64,000 nucleotides of DNA from Mixia osmundae IAM 14324. Taxonomy: Eukaryota; Basidiomycota; Mixiomycetes; Mixiales; Mixiaceae. Position numbers and translations under genes: made by a program. Of the stretch, positions 21,503 to 35,835 are shown one piece after another (position 1 is the stretch's first letter; the number at the start of each line of letters is the position of its first letter). The stretch is taken from contig NW_014575551.1 of NCBI RefSeq assembly GCF_000708205.1, positions 1 to 64,000 of the forward strand, in the 5' to 3' direction. The notes under the pieces were generated by a model. That model had not been told where the DNA came from, made no database searches, and was given only the letters and a program-made list of their open reading frames with translations.

Positions 21503-22656
21503 CTAGTAGCCATAGGCAGGTTGACCGAACCCTGCAGGAGGTGGTGCGAAGCCAGCAGGCGGTGGTGCAAATCCGGCTGGATACTGACCGAATCCAGGAG
21601 GAGGGGGCGGTTGAGCGAACTGAGGTGTGGGAGCTTGGGCTTGGAAGCCTGCCGGGATGGGCGGAGGAGGCGGTGGCATGCCCATGGCCGTCCGAGGTCC
21701 TCCAGGCTGGATGAGAGAGTTCTTCTGAGCCTGAGCTGCAAGTAATCTCTCTGCCGCACTGCCGTGGCGCTCGCCCTTTGTGTCTTTCTTGAACGCATAT
21801 TGCACTGTGATGGGTCTGGAGAGGATTTTTTTGAGTGATTTCTCAGCGGGTGGAGTGACATACGTACTTGTTCATGAGGTACTGGTTGTTCATTGCCTCG
21901 ATGGCCGCATCTGAAGCTTCAAACGTATCAAAGCTGATGAAGCCGTGTCCTCTGCTTGCACCTGTCCCCGTCTCGCGCGGGATCTGTGCTATGCATAAGT
22001 GCTAGATCGGGAATGTGGAAGGCGTATCTCACATAGGCTGTATTGGTCATCGTGCCAAAATTGGAGAAAGCGTCATAGAGCAACCTCTCGTCGACGGCGG
22101 GATCGAGATTGCCGATGAACAGATTTGCGCCGATATCGACCTGCTTTCTATCGCTTGATGCCTATCGACGATGTCAGTTTGAGACGAGAGCATCATCGCG
22201 AGCAGGACAGCGCGGACCTTGTTGACTCGTATTGGCTTGCCGAACAGCTTGATCTGGTTCATGATCTTGACTGCATACTCTGCATCTTCTTCGTTCTGGA
22301 ATTCGCAGAAGCCGTAGCCCTGGTGAGCCATCGAGACTCTGTCCTTTGGCAGATGGACATTGCCTGTTCGCGAGGGGAGGGCAAAAGAGCCTGAGCAAGG
22401 TTGCGTGTAGAGTTGGGTGCGACGTACCGATGGGTCCGCACTGGAGCATGAGCTCCCATACGAGCGCATCTGTCACTCTCTCGTCCAAGTTGCCCTGTAC
22501 GGCTGAGAAGTCAACGGGAGCCAAGTGGACTGGCGGAGTTGCTTGCCATGTAGATCGTCGCTTCCTGCCAACCCAGGCTGCACTCAGCCTTGCGATCAAT
22601 ACTGACCGAAACGCACTTGCCTGATTGCGGTCTGCGTCCGGCGGTCGAGCTGACAT
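21503..22656 (-). CDS. SF3B4: Splicing factor SF3b subunit 4 (SAP49/Hsh49), 274 aa
   Basis: Exons 22656-22621, 22564-22547, 22494-22428, 22363-22218, 22161-22033, 21983-21868, 21815-21503. Two RRMs: the first with [52 protein letters not shown]; the second with [59 protein letters not shown]. The C-terminus is Pro/Gly-rich with three AGFxxPP-type repeats. Exon 2 is an 18-nt microexon (EATIYM). Introns 1 and 2 are both GC-AG (CAG|GCAAGT at 22620; ATG|GCAAGC at 22546). The protein binds pre-mRNA near the branch site within U2 snRNP. Confidence 0.93.
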
Positions 22657-22705
22657 GATGGCAAGATCTGCCTGTCGCACGCCAACAGGTTGACGAAGCA
22701 ATAGG

Positions 22706-22743
22706 CGCGACTCGACCCGACTCGACTCGACTCGACCTCGACC
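22706..22743 (+). repeat. Pentanucleotide microsatellite (GACTC)n
   Basis: Imperfect tandem copies of GACTC/GACCC lie in the 134-bp gap between the divergent SF3B4 and MTC1 start codons. They may be simple slippage or part of the shared promoter. Confidence 0.7.
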
Positions 22744-22790
22744 TACACGACAGCCCGGCAAGCAGCCACGCAGCCTGACGAGCGAGCGCA

Positions 22791-24478
22791 ATGGCAGGCA
22801 AAGCGACGTCCAGAGAGGACGTGCTGAGCTTCCTCGACGATCTCAATGCCTACACGGCGCCCACTTCTGCTGCCACGGCATCGTCAGGCACGCCGACGGG
22901 CGATGCTACTAAAGCGCACCAGGCCAACGATGTCATGGCTTTCCTCGACGAGATCACCCAGGCTCCCAGACCGTCTACGCCCGGCACAGCAGCCGTCAGA
23001 CCGAGCAACCCTGCCTTCAAGTCGTCCAATACCGTCACGGGTTCGAGCTTAGGCGGCGCATCCCAACGTTCGACGCTTCGTTCGAGTCCTCACAAGACGC
23101 CCTTGCCTATGCCTACCAGTACACAACCTTCCTCTCGGCCCGAGTCACCTGCCTTGAGCTCGACATCGATGAATGCGTCCCATTCGGGCGCGAGTCCAAA
23201 GGAACCCGTCACGCGGGTCTCCTCTCGCGGTAGTCTCAGAGCAGCACAAGGCGTCGTCGAACAAGCAAGAGCACAGAGAAGATCTACCAATGAAGCTGCT
23301 GCTCAGCGTGCCTCGCCCAAACCTGCCCCGGTGGCTTCACCACCTGCTGTTGCGCAAGAAAGCGCAGGCGGTTGGGGATGGTCGTCTGTCTGGAATTCCG
23401 CCTCGACCGTCATACAGCAAGCCAGAACGGTTGCAGAAGAGAATTTGCATAATTTGCCACAGCTGCCACAAGGCTTGCAAGCGCAAGTAGATGCACAAGG
23501 CGCGCAAGCTGCCAAGTGGCGAGAAGGCATGCTAGGCTATATGAAGTCGATGGACGTCGACAAGCTACGTGCGTGTATGACTTCGATATCGTTGCAGGGT
23601 CAGGCTGATTTCGCAAGTATTTCATCAGGCAAGGACATAACAGAGCAAGGAATGAAGACGCTGACGGATCTGATGAATGCTGTCGCGCCGCCCATCAGCC
23701 AGCACGAAGTCATTCAGGTCTCGCTCTCGCACGATATGATAGGCTACGACGGCGTAGAAACGCTCGTCTTCCGTGCGCTCACAAAGGTGATGGAGCAAGT
23801 GGACGGAGGCGATCTCGTCGTCAATCGCGGACGAGAGGATCCGGAAGCGCGTAAGTCGACAGATCGGAACTCCATCGAAGAAGAACGCGACATCAAAGCC
23901 GTTCAAGGTCTCAGAGAAGGCTATGCACTCGCTTCTGCTTCGCTCGATCGACTCATAGCCAAAACGTACAAGCCTGCTGAGCCGACTGAAGAGACGAACA
24001 CTCATCATGCAAAATCGGCAAGCAAATCCAATGTCAGCGTACCAGTCAGCTACTGCCCTGTCTACATGCGCATACAGCCTGTGCTTGCACCCTTGCCTTT
24101 TTCTGCCGATGGTGAGGCACAAAGCAAAGAAGAAAGTCATCTCTACTTTATACTGTTGCTCAAAGACCCGACAAATGACCTCGTCCACAAAACGCTCACT
24201 CAGACCATGCCGGCTCACTGGCTCGATATTCCATTTGAAGAGAATGAAGTAGGTTCAGATCATGTAGCAGTGCTTCAGTGGATAATGCTATGGCGCTTGC
24301 AGTGGGTGGAAGACAACATGGTCGAAGTCATCAGGCGGGGAGTAGACATCATCGGTCAGGCGAGTGTCTTGCTTTGCACGCCACTATTGCTTGCTTATGC
24401 CTGCCACAGGAGTATGTCAACGGCAGGATGAGCGGTCGATCATTCAAGACTTCTTCCTCGGCTGCTGCCGCGTCATAG
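22791..24478 (+). CDS. MTC1: Maintenance of telomere capping protein 1 homologue, 545 aa
   Basis: Exons 22791-24359 and 24410-24478. The N-terminus has two repeats of the family motif (VLSFLDDLNAY and VMAFLDEITQA), then a long Ser/Pro/Ala linker, GGWGWSSVWNSASTVIQQAR, AVAPPISQHEVIQVSLSHDM, LVFRALTKVMEQVDGGDLVV, and a C-terminal WVEDNMVEVIRRGVDIIGQ joined to EYVNGRMSGRSF. That last joint needs a GC-AG intron (24360-24409, CAG|GCGAGT). A second, 60-nt in-frame intron at 23569-23628 is possible and would remove 20 residues. In yeast the gene is linked to telomere capping but the protein associates with the secretory pathway; its molecular activity is unknown. Confidence 0.85.
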
Positions 24479-25480
24479 TTCACGAATCCTCCTGTTGTAT
24501 CACCATTGCGAGACGATTGAGATGCAGTGTGCACGCCCATAGTGTGTGTATGATGCCTAGCTGTGCTTGCTTCTTCCTGCTTTTGACTCGTTGCCCCTTT
24601 GTCGGCCGACCAAAGGATGAAACACGAAAGAGAGCGCGATAACAAAAGTCACGCGACGCGCGGCAGTTCATTATGACAATTCCATTTCCGATGGGACGGT
24701 GATCAGCTGGTAACGCCACATTGTCCCGGGCAATCTAGGTGTTGTGCATGGAGAAGAGGAGTGCTAGACTGGTCTCAAGTACTTCTTTGCTTCCTTTCTT
24801 GCACCAAGCGAGTCGGAAGAACGTTTCCCTTGCCCTTTCCTGCCGTCTTCGAGCACTCTACTACCTATTGGCCCGGCCCAGCTTTGAGCACTGTGTCGTG
24901 GCCATGACCAATCTTGACCGTGTCTTCTGGATGTGCCGAGATCTGAACGATAGAAGACACGATACAAGGCATCGGTGACTGTTCATTCGACGCGTCGGTG
25001 ATGTGGAGAAGGATGCTACAGAGATTGTCGACCTGCAATGGCTCATCGCAAGGCAGCCGCGGTCGATGGACCTGAAGGATTATCACCTGAGCGCTCGAGA
25101 CTGGATGGACAGCTGGCAGGGATGCCAGCAAAGAGGCACTGTCAGCTGCAAGCTGGGGTCATGTCGACGCGATCGCTACGAACTCATGCTGGTCATGGCT
25201 CAAATGAAGATCAGCGGCTCGGAAGGGGCAAGGACGTTCGGCGAGCACGCTGCGTCGCCTGTGATGCAGAAGAAGGAACTCAGCGTGAACTTATTGAAGG
25301 GAGCTCGGCTAAAAGTCAGGTGACCGGCTGGCCGCTCGACCATAAAAGGGGCGGGTCCTTCGAAATTCCCGCTGGACTTCGTGTGCATACTCCTTGGGGG
25401 TATTGCTGTCCTGAGAGCACTTNGTCCTTGGTNCTAGAGCGTGCGAGAGCGTGCTCAGAGTTNGCTTGCTATCGGTCATC
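24479..25480. other. Intergenic or unresolved region
   Basis: Open frames exist on both strands (for example + from 25038, starting MAHRKAAAVDGPEGL, and - around 25131-24865), but none has splice-consistent extension or a family I recognise. Ns begin at 25424. I would not call a gene here. Confidence 0.3.
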
Positions 25481-27827
25481 ATGGCCATGGCAGTCGCTCG
25501 GCTGATCATGATGGCTCATATGGCGATCTTGTCTATGATGCCGGAGGATCAGTCTGATACTCTCATGCCTTCTGCTCCCATGGTCAGTCACTCATACTGC
25601 TCTCTACACGCTCGGACATGACTGACATGCTTGCCAGGCTACGGCGGCGCCTGTCTTTCAGCCCGTCAATGCTACTTTCTCGTGCATGGATCTCGGCAGC
25701 TGGGTCAGTGTCTATCCTCATCCACCCGCCATGACATCTAGCTGATGCCCCACTGCGCGACAGTGCGTCGCTCACGAACCGACCATGCTGCCGGTCCTTA
25801 CTTATGGTCCTTCATATCTCGTGGGTCTCTCGTTCATTGATGATCTCGCCTAAGGCTGACTCTCACACTCGTAGCCTACGCCTACGCTCGTATTGTCTTC
25901 GTCTGGTGGCTCGTCTCGGCTTTCGGCTCTGTCTATCGACCAGCCAACCAAGACGGGTGCTCCTCGACCGCGTGCTTCATTCGAGCTCGATCANTTCAAG
26001 CGCCTTGCGGTCGATCATGACGCATGGCGCACGGTCGGCTCTCCGTGGTCAACACCAGACGACGATACGAGCAGTACATTCGACGACGATCTTGCTGTCT
26101 GTCTTGCTTGCGAGACGCCCAAGCTCGATCTCGTCGAAGCAGTGTCGATGCNNTTCCCGACAANGACGAGAGGGGTCTGTCTGCCCTCTCCTCGCGCAGT
26201 CGGCACTTGCACGTACTCTGGCGAACCTCAAGATCCTCAAGATCATCCGATCGTCGCTAGTCCCGCGTTGCTCAGTGCTCAGACATGCGCCTCAACACCG
26301 CTCGCTCCTGGTCTTTGCGCGCTCAAGAAAGGTCATCTGGTCGAGCTGGCCAAGGCGCTCCCATCTGCACCTGCGCTGCACTACCTCCAGCGGTCGCATC
26401 GTCTCGGGTGTCGCTCTTTCTTCTTGAGTCTTTCTGCCGTTCTGGTCTTGGTCGTTGCCCTCAAATGCGCGACAAGACATGCGATTGACTCGGAGCGATA
26501 CGACGCGTGCGATACTGTCTTCTCTCAAGACGATTCGACTTCTGTGCCCGAGCTCGTTCATGACTCGGCAGATCAGTCGTCAAGCAGTGTCGACACTAGC
26601 GATGATGAGGATCTCTGCTCTCTTCTCGGTGACTTCGAGCCTCTTATTGGCAGCGAACTGCAGCTGCACTTGGCGGCTGCAGCGAGGAGGGATGCAGAAG
26701 AGGATAGGGAGATTGAAGGACATTACACCGGCGAGATCGCTTTCGGCCTGGCTACCAGTCATATGCCTCGCTCCATGGCGACTTGGTCCTTAGCCGATAC
26801 GCGGTCTCGTCTGGTGCAAGTCAAGACGGATCAGCGGCGCAGTATGTTCTTGCGCCTTCATCCTTCTANTGATACTGATGCAAGCTTCTTNGCAGGGCTC
26901 GGCGCTCTCTCGGCCTTTGTGATCGAGTCAGCCGTCGAGTCGCCCGTCGCAACTCGACCTCGTCCACTGTCGTTCATGCGTAGATCTTCCGGACATCGCA
27001 ATCTGTCTGGAGAGTACGANATGACGGGCNGGGTCGAGGAGCAAGGNNNNANGATGCTTCTGCCTCAAGCGGAGGTGTTCTACTGATGAGTTNACTGNCC
27101 GGGTCTAGCAGGGGCAGNATGAGTGAGCATGAGCATGATACTGGCGACGTACTGGCGATATTCTGTCAGCAAGCTGCCGCCCATCGACTTCAAGGACGGG
27201 TCAGGGGCAGCTCTCGCGTTCTGTCGTTTTCTTCTTCGCATCCAGACGTTCATGGCTAGGTATGCTCCTCTTCGCACTTCTCTGGATTGAGTTGACTCTG
27301 TTGGCAGCCACCGTGGGCGTCTCTCGTCGCTTCTGGGGGGCGACGAGCTGTATGTTATCAGTCTGTATCGTCTTGATCAGCTGGTCTGCTCGCCTGGTGT
27401 CTTCAGCTGGTCTGGTCAGTCGCCGTCTCCTTTCTCCGCTGACTTGGCTGACCGACTTTGCAGAGTATGTATCTTACTTGTGTATCAGTTCGGCTGGGCC
27501 GTGTATCGCATCCTCGNCAGCTGCGCTGGTCAGTNGGTCATTTGATTCTTGCGCGACTTTGCTTACATCTTGCACAGTCGCTGTATTCTAAGACGTGTAT
27601 GCCGCAAGTCAATCGCTCGAGCAGCGCGTCGGACATCGTAAAGCCCGTGCTAGCGATGGCACAATGTAAGTGCACCCATTCGGCTTGCTACAGACAAAAG
27701 CTGACTCGTCTCTGCAGCATTGACCTTGGGTATTCAGGATTCGACATCTCGCTCGCCCTTGCCGTCGTCATTTGGGTCGTTGTCAGTCAGTCAGATCTCG
27801 CTCGGTCAGCTCAGTCGGCTTGCGTGA
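25481..27827 (+). CDS. Uncharacterised Ser-rich, possibly membrane protein; gaps (N) in exons
   Basis: Four 5' exons join cleanly in phase 0: 25481-25582, 25638-25703, 25764-25820, then from 25875, reading SAPMATAAPVFQPVNATFSC, MDLGSWCVAHEPTMLPVLTY, GPSYLPTPTLVLSSSGG. The fourth exon runs on through Ns near 25994, 26152 and 26164. It encodes an acidic segment (SSVDTSDDEDLCSLLGDFEP) and a hydrophobic stretch (SFFLSLSAVLVLVVALKC) that could cross a membrane. In the middle, a different frame looks more protein-like (ALARTLANLKILKIIRSSLV), so the Ns probably hide indels. Two further exons near 27580-27827 give a Ser-rich C-terminus ending LSVSQISLGQLSRLA. I cannot assign a family; exon limits from 26.1 to 27.5 kb are not resolved. 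Confidence 0.4.
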
Positions 27828-29613
27828 ATTCAAGTGCACGCCCAGGCCTAGCGCTAAGTTTCCCTCTGATGGCGTCCTGATGAGGGCGGACAGGTTCGGA
27901 TGGCAGCAGATGGCGGAGGTCATAAGGCAGCAGGCTCGGGCAGTGAAGCTTCCAACCGCGCATGAAGATTGAAGACCACAAGAGTGAGAGCGCAGATATC
28001 CCCTCCCCCGTTTCCCCCCTCCGCGACTTTCCTAAGCCATCATCCGAATGCAAAAGATAAGTCGCTGTCACCTTTTCTTTGTTGATCAAATGCTGACTGG
28101 TCTCTTTTTGCAGGCATTTCGTCAGTCCCGCTAGCTTCGGCTAGGTCTGGGGTTGCGTTCCTCCTCGACTTCTTCTCTCAGCCTCGTTCAATCTCGTGGA
28201 AGCATCACATAAGTCCCGGTAAGAACCTCGCTAGCTATAAGGCCTGCCTCTGCTCGCTTGAAGAACTTGCTCCGAGCTCTGATGGATCAACGCCCGACAA
28301 CGGAGACGAAGCGCGACAGCCGAAGCTTTTGCATGCGAGGAAGCCAAGTCGACACCACCGTAGCCGAGTAGAGCATCGCAGCTCATGACGACGACCACCA
28401 ACGCAGACGGCAAGGACAACCATCTGCAAGACGTCGAGCCCAAGGTCCAACTCAGCCATCGCTGGCGCGCACATTTGGCGCGCTGTCTCGTGCGGCATTC
28501 TGTCGCACTTCCCAAGCGCCTTGAGCAGCAACGGCTCGGCGCTTTATCATCGGCTTCAGGCGCGTGCGTCTGCAAGTCGACGTCCTGGCGACGTCCTCAG
28601 TCTGTCAGCGGTGCTGGCAGACTGCTGTATCGCAACCGGTCCTGGCGACGCAGTACCGAGCGGTGCTCGGCTGCAGCATCTTGCGCTGGCGCCTTGTGTG
28701 TATCATCTTGCGCCGGTCGCCTCTCTCGACTTTGCCTGTCAGTCCGGTCCTTTGGCGCAGGGTGGCTCTCTGTTGCCAGGACTGGCAGGCCAACTTCAGA
28801 TCGCGACTCAAGACTGTCAGACTGTCAACATTACGATCGCCTGCGCTCTGCTCAATACGCAATATCACGCTCATGCTCACTCAAGCTCTTGCTGCTCCTT
28901 ATGATCCGGTGGGTTTCTCATTAGCCTTGCTTCGTTGCGATGGCGCGCTCTTTTCCGGCTTGGGCTTGCTTTCTGTTTTCATAGGCTTGTGTGTACTTGT
29001 ATTTGCTCACGAGCATGTTGTATTTATATCACGAGCCTGCAATGTATCGTATTTCATAAAAACTGCTTGCATCTACATCGAACTTGATCATGATGTGCTG
29101 ATCATCCTTTACGTTTGCTTTCGATTACTTGAGCGATGATATCTTGTCTGAATCACTTGTGTTCAGGTCGCAGACTCACAGTGGACGTGAATGCACTTTG
29201 CAGCGAGACGCCCGATGCGTTCGGCCGTGCCCGACGCGCTAGCGATACCGTGACAGCAATTGCGATCTTGAATGAGATGGCGCAAGGCCAAGTCGCTGTG
29301 ATCCCCGCGATGGTCTGATTTGGAGCAGTGCTGTTCGAGCGAGCCGTCTGATGAAAACTGTCTCGAGGTAGCAAAGCGTTTGCTGCACCTGGTCACGTCA
29401 AGCCGGGATTCAGGAACGCAGAGAAGCCTGACTGCGGGAATGCTGCCCACAAGGGATTGGATGGATACGTCTCAGAGTATTAGCATGGAGGATGATGGCT
29501 TTTGAGGCCAAAAAGAGTCAGAGGTCGATCACGTTTGGCTGAGCAATTTGGAGACTCATCGTCGCGACCAAGAGCGACTAAGCAGCAGCAGCTCGCCCCG
29601 ACGAGTCGCAGTC
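27828..29613. other. Unresolved region with one possible ORF
   Basis: A plus-strand frame open from 28389 to a stop at 28904 reads like protein (RAVSCGILSHFPSALSSNGS, LSLSAVLADCCIATGPGDAV) but has no convincing start or partner exon; the ATG at 28385 is in another frame. No RNA gene or repeat is visible; the part just before 29614 should hold the PFK2 promoter. Confidence 0.25.
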
Positions 29614-31820
<2,207 letters not shown>

Positions 31821-31882
31821 AATTAGACGACAACAGGAACTATCACCTATAGCACATGTATACCTGTATTCTGCATGCGTAT

Positions 31883-33963
31883 CTAGCCACGCGATGTCTT
31901 GAACGGATTATCCTTGCCTAGCAAGCGATCGAGCTCCTTGCGCATGCCTGGACGAAGCACAAAGGGACCGTCGCCACGAGCTGCTTGGCGAGCTGTCTCG
32001 AGCAATCGTTGCTGCTTCTGTTCATCTGCGCGGCGCTTGATGTCTTCAACGCGTTGGGTATCCGGGAATCCCATCTGCCAGTAGTCGGGAGGTGTTTGCG
32101 CTCTTGGGAACTGATAGCGGTGACGAGAGACGCGATCGATGTGCTCACGTGCTTCGCCGCCGTATTCTTCGACACATTCGGCATAGTAGCCTGCGCAGCA
32201 TTCGCATGCACCTGCGTGCATCTTCTTGCGGTCGCTCCTCTTGCGTACGACATCGAGGTAGACGCCTTCGCCTTCGGTATGCAATGCCGGATTCGGCATG
32301 AACAAGTCATTGAACGAAGTATCGCGCGTTTCCCTGTGAGCAACATCAGCTCGAATTGCCTGGGCCTTGAAGTGGCTCACTTGACAGCTGCGTCGGCGTA
32401 CTTGCTCCTGAGCAGCATGCGTTTCGGCTCGTCTGCGGGAGGTGTTGACAGCTCCTCGTCGCTTGATCCGAAATCAAAGTCATCTCTTGGTAGCTTGCGC
32501 GTGTTGATCCAGCCTGTCTTTTGCAAGTGCTGAGGCGCAGAGCGATGCAAGAGCCTTGGGGCTGATCGCGAGATCATCAAAGGCGTGTACGTCGAAGTCG
32601 AAGCGTCTTTGCGGACACTACCTTCAGCTGATGCTTTGCGAGTGCTGCGATCATCAGATGGCTTTCGGAGCTTACAATCATTTGAGGGTTTGCGAGTGGT
32701 ATGATCTGCAGCCGACATGCTCTTGCGGACGCTCTTTGCCCTTGATTGCCCGCCCGGCTGCGCAGGTGCATCTTCCTCGAGCCGTCTCAACCAGCCTGAC
32801 CCTGGCAGACTCTGTCTGGCCCGCTTCAGGTTGCGCGTGTGATCTGGCGAAAGCTCTTCGTCTGCATCGCTCGTCGAGTGCTCGCGCGAACGCACTGTTC
32901 GGGATCGAGCTTGCTCAGGGACCGATCTGGTCGCTCCGAGTCTCTTCTTCTCCGGGTTGGGCGCTCCGCTGGTTGCACACACTGTACTGATATCTGGCTC
33001 GCCTCTGCGTGGCGTCTTCGGGACATATGGAGCGCTTGTGATGATCGTATCGTTACGTCTGAGCCTTGACATCATTGGCTTTGAAGGCACAATCGGTAGC
33101 GGTTCTTGACTGGCCTCTGACAAAGTGATTGTAGATTCAGGACTCTGCCTCACAGTCGTTGTTGTAGGCGCGAGAATGATGTCTAGCAGCTCGCTCGCAT
33201 CCTGCATCGGCTCATCTTGCGAGTCCGCTGGCTGACTGCTGGAGCCCGCTAGCGAGGCGCATAGTTGTGGCTTGTAATGTGACACATCGTTGAAGGACTG
33301 AACAGGAAATGCGCAAGGTTCGCTGCCGGGTCGGCTACTCTGACTAAGAGCAGCGACAGGCGCAGCCGCTGTTGCGGGGCCTTGCGGAAGACTGAGCGAT
33401 TCGCAAGAAGCAGGGACGAGCTCTTGCGATGCTTCTTCTTGTGTGGCAATCGGTTGAGAAATGACAGCTTGGGACATGAGCTGCCTTTGCAAAGGGAGCT
33501 CCATATCTGGCAAGGGCACAATCGCCAGCGTGGTCGGATAGAGCGGCGACGAAGTGGGCGTGCACAAGCCTTGAACGGTGCGGAAATGGCCCGCAGTGAC
33601 GACTGTCGCTGGCGCTGCGCAAGCTGACGAGTTCGGTTCGGCCAATAGCTCAGGCGACCTCCTGTGAGTACTCTGGGCAAGGTAATGCTTCCAAGCACGC
33701 CACTTTCTCTTGTCGTTAGAGTAATTGCTGTCCAGCGTCTCCAGTGAGATCAGTAGCAGATCATACTTGCTCTTGAGTCGTCGGTAGTCGTCTCTTGCTC
33801 GGCTTAGATCCTTATTGAACGTCTCGCGCAATTCGATGTAGCGAGCTTGCCAATCGATCTCTCCTGTCGGTGTCGCACCATGTTGAGCGTGATCATGGGT
33901 CGCATGAGCTTGAGCCTCGCGCAGAGCTACAAAGGGGACGCTCTCGAGCGGCGATGGGTCCAT
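31883..33963 (-). CDS. CTP1: Sae2/CtIP/Ctp1 DNA end-resection factor, 677 aa
   Basis: Exons 33963-32381 and 32333-31883. The N-terminal part has a heptad-rich segment suited to oligomerisation (DWQARYIELRETFNKDLSRA, YRRLKSKYDLLLISLETL). A long Ser/Pro/Arg-rich middle follows with many SQ/SP sites and repeated STRKxS-like units (TTRKPSNDCKLRKPSDDR). The last ~150 residues are the conserved Sae2/CtIP domain: a CxxC pair in AGACECCAGYY, then SRHRYQFPRAQTPPDYWQMG with the RHR motif that follows in CtIP/Ctp1. With Mre11-Rad50-Nbs1 it starts resection of double-strand breaks and removes covalent adducts. Convergent with PFK2, 62 bp between stops. Confidence 0.88.
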
Positions 33964-34396
33964 CCCGCCAGACCGGCGCTGGCCACTTCACCCAATTTAC
34001 GCGCTTGCATCAACGTGATCGACGTGACCGCGTCAACCTCATTAACCTCGGCGGCTCATCCTGCTACCGTTCAGCACTGAACACACTCCCTCAAACCGTC
34101 TTCATCTCAGATCATCTCGCAAGTTAACATGCCCAAGGATTGACTAGACTGCCATTGTCACTTCACGCTGCTGCGATTGCGCGAACCCTCGTGCACTACC
34201 CCCGTTAGTCGACGCCACGATGCCTTCTACCTCGCACATCGCGCTTGATTCGCGCACGATGATATACCAGCTATCCATCGGTATATGCGATCAAGAGATT
34301 CTCGTTGCGAGGGGCAACTTATGAATGTGTCGCATTGTTGCCAGGCCACTCCCGTTGGGCGACAGACTTTACGACCTAGCACGTTTTTTCAGCAGC
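33964..34396. promoter_or_regulatory. Divergent intergenic region, CTP1 / secreted array
   Basis: This is 433 bp between divergent starts. No supported open frame; it contains short AT-rich runs only. Confidence 0.3.
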
Positions 34397-34926
34397 ATGT
34401 TTGCCATCCTTGCTATATTTTTGGCTGCTATCAGCTTCGTGTTGGGTGCACCTGCGACCGATCTAGCTGCCTCAAACGAGCTGGTCAAGCGTGACTGCCC
34501 TGCAGCCGATCTCACCTACCTGTCGATCATTGCCGACGGCGTTCCTATCGTCAATCTGCACTGGTGCAGCTCTGTCGCTGCAGGTGCAGACGGTAGCGTG
34601 AGTGCCTATGTTCATTGCCATCGCTGCACTGGATCTCACCGTGCCCGCAGAGCTGGTCCAACACCAACCCCTCGACGCCAAAGACTCATTTCCATTTCGG
34701 CGGGGTCGAGCATGTCCGAGATGGCTACACAATGAACACCTGGACTGTCCGTGGTGCAACGCAGGGCGGCATTACTTTTGCGTTCACCTTTGCTTTCTTC
34801 TTCAAAGACCGCTCGATCTACTTTGTCTCGCTCTGGGATGTCATGTATGTCACCTCGGTCATCAATCAGGATCAAATCCAGTACAAGATTGTCATCGATG
34901 GTATCGAACGCCTCCATTGGAAGTAA
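34397..34926 (+). CDS. Small secreted protein, LHWC family, array member 1, 158 aa
   Basis: Exons 34397-34597 and 34651-34926. A signal peptide (MFAILAIFLAAISFVLGAPA) is followed by a short propeptide, a dibasic site directly before the first Cys (LVKRDCPAADLTYL), VNLHWCSS, then after the phase-0 intron SWSNTNPSTPKTHFHFGG, DGYTMNTWTVRG, FAFTFAFFFKDRSIYF, and the end IDGIERLHWK. The alternating hydrophobic pattern suggests a small beta-sandwich. Closest relative is the next gene downstream. The function is unknown; secretion and Kex2 cleavage are inferred. Confidence 0.75.
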
Positions 34927-35052
34927 GCAGCCTCAAAGATTGCATCTCGCTGGTTTTCATCGGTCAAAGTTTGCGTTTCGCGGCAATCAGACCGAGCGAT
35001 GTGTTTCACCTATGGCGTGCCTTCCTCCTTACGTCGATCTTCTCATACAAAG

Positions 35053-35585
35053 ATGTCCTTTGCGTTCATGGCTGCAGTACTGGCCGCCATCAGCTCTGTT
35101 CTCGCTGCGCCTGCATATGACATGGCCACTGCCCGCACGCTGACAAAGCGGTTCTGCCCGGCGGTCGACGTGACCTATCTCGCCATTTTCGCAAAGGAAG
35201 CTGATAGCTTGCCTGTCATCGATCTCCACTGGTGTTGTGTCCCCGGAACAAGCTGGGATGGAAGCGTGAGTGAGCCGGACGCTGATGCTGCTTCAGACTG
35301 AGTAGCCCGCAGAGCTGGCAGAACATCAATCCCTCGACGCCAGACACACACTTTCATTTCGTCGGCGCCGCGCTCGTACGAGACGGCTACACGATGAATG
35401 CGTGGAATGTGCACGGTTTCGAGAACGGCATCCCTTTCTCGTTTACGCTTGCCGTCTACTTCAAGGGAGCATCGATCTACTTCGCGTCCCTGTGGGGCGC
35501 TACACGCGGGGATGCAATCATTGCGGACAGCCTGATGGTGTTCAATCTGGAGATCGATTACATCGACCGCTTGCATTGGCAGTGA
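35053..35585 (+). CDS. Small secreted protein, LHWC family, array member 2, 161 aa
   Basis: Exons 35053-35265 and 35313-35585. Same plan as member 1: signal peptide (MSFAFMAAVLAAISSVLAAP), LTKRFCPAVDVTYL, VIDLHWCC, intron in phase 0, then SWQNINPSTPDTHFHFVG, DGYTMNAWNVHG, SFTLAVYFKGASIYFASLWG and the end IDYIDRLHWQ. It is clearly a recent tandem duplicate of member 1; differences fall mostly in the propeptide and loops. Confidence 0.75.
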
Positions 35586-35835
35586 CGGCGCAAACATTGG
35601 CCGCATTGAATGCGCTAGACCGCTCGCTCCGTGCTCGCGGTACACTGCGCCATCGTAATGCATGACACCTTCAGGACTCCTCGCTCGCATGGCAGCAAGC
35701 CACGAAATTCCTTTCGCGTATCTCCAAGGTACAGTAACTCCTCGCGACGCCGTCACGGATTGTTGACACCACGACGGTTGCCTCTGTGATACTCTGGATG
35801 TGTATTCTCTATACACGCTGTTCGATGTGCTCAGA

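Noticed and set aside
24764-25505. Several overlapping ORFs on both strands
   Set aside because: None extends by splicing or resembles a family; the plus ORF from 25038 runs into Ns.
28235-28531. Minus-strand ORF of 98 codons
   Set aside because: Opposite a more protein-like plus-strand frame; composition looks like a GC-rich shadow.
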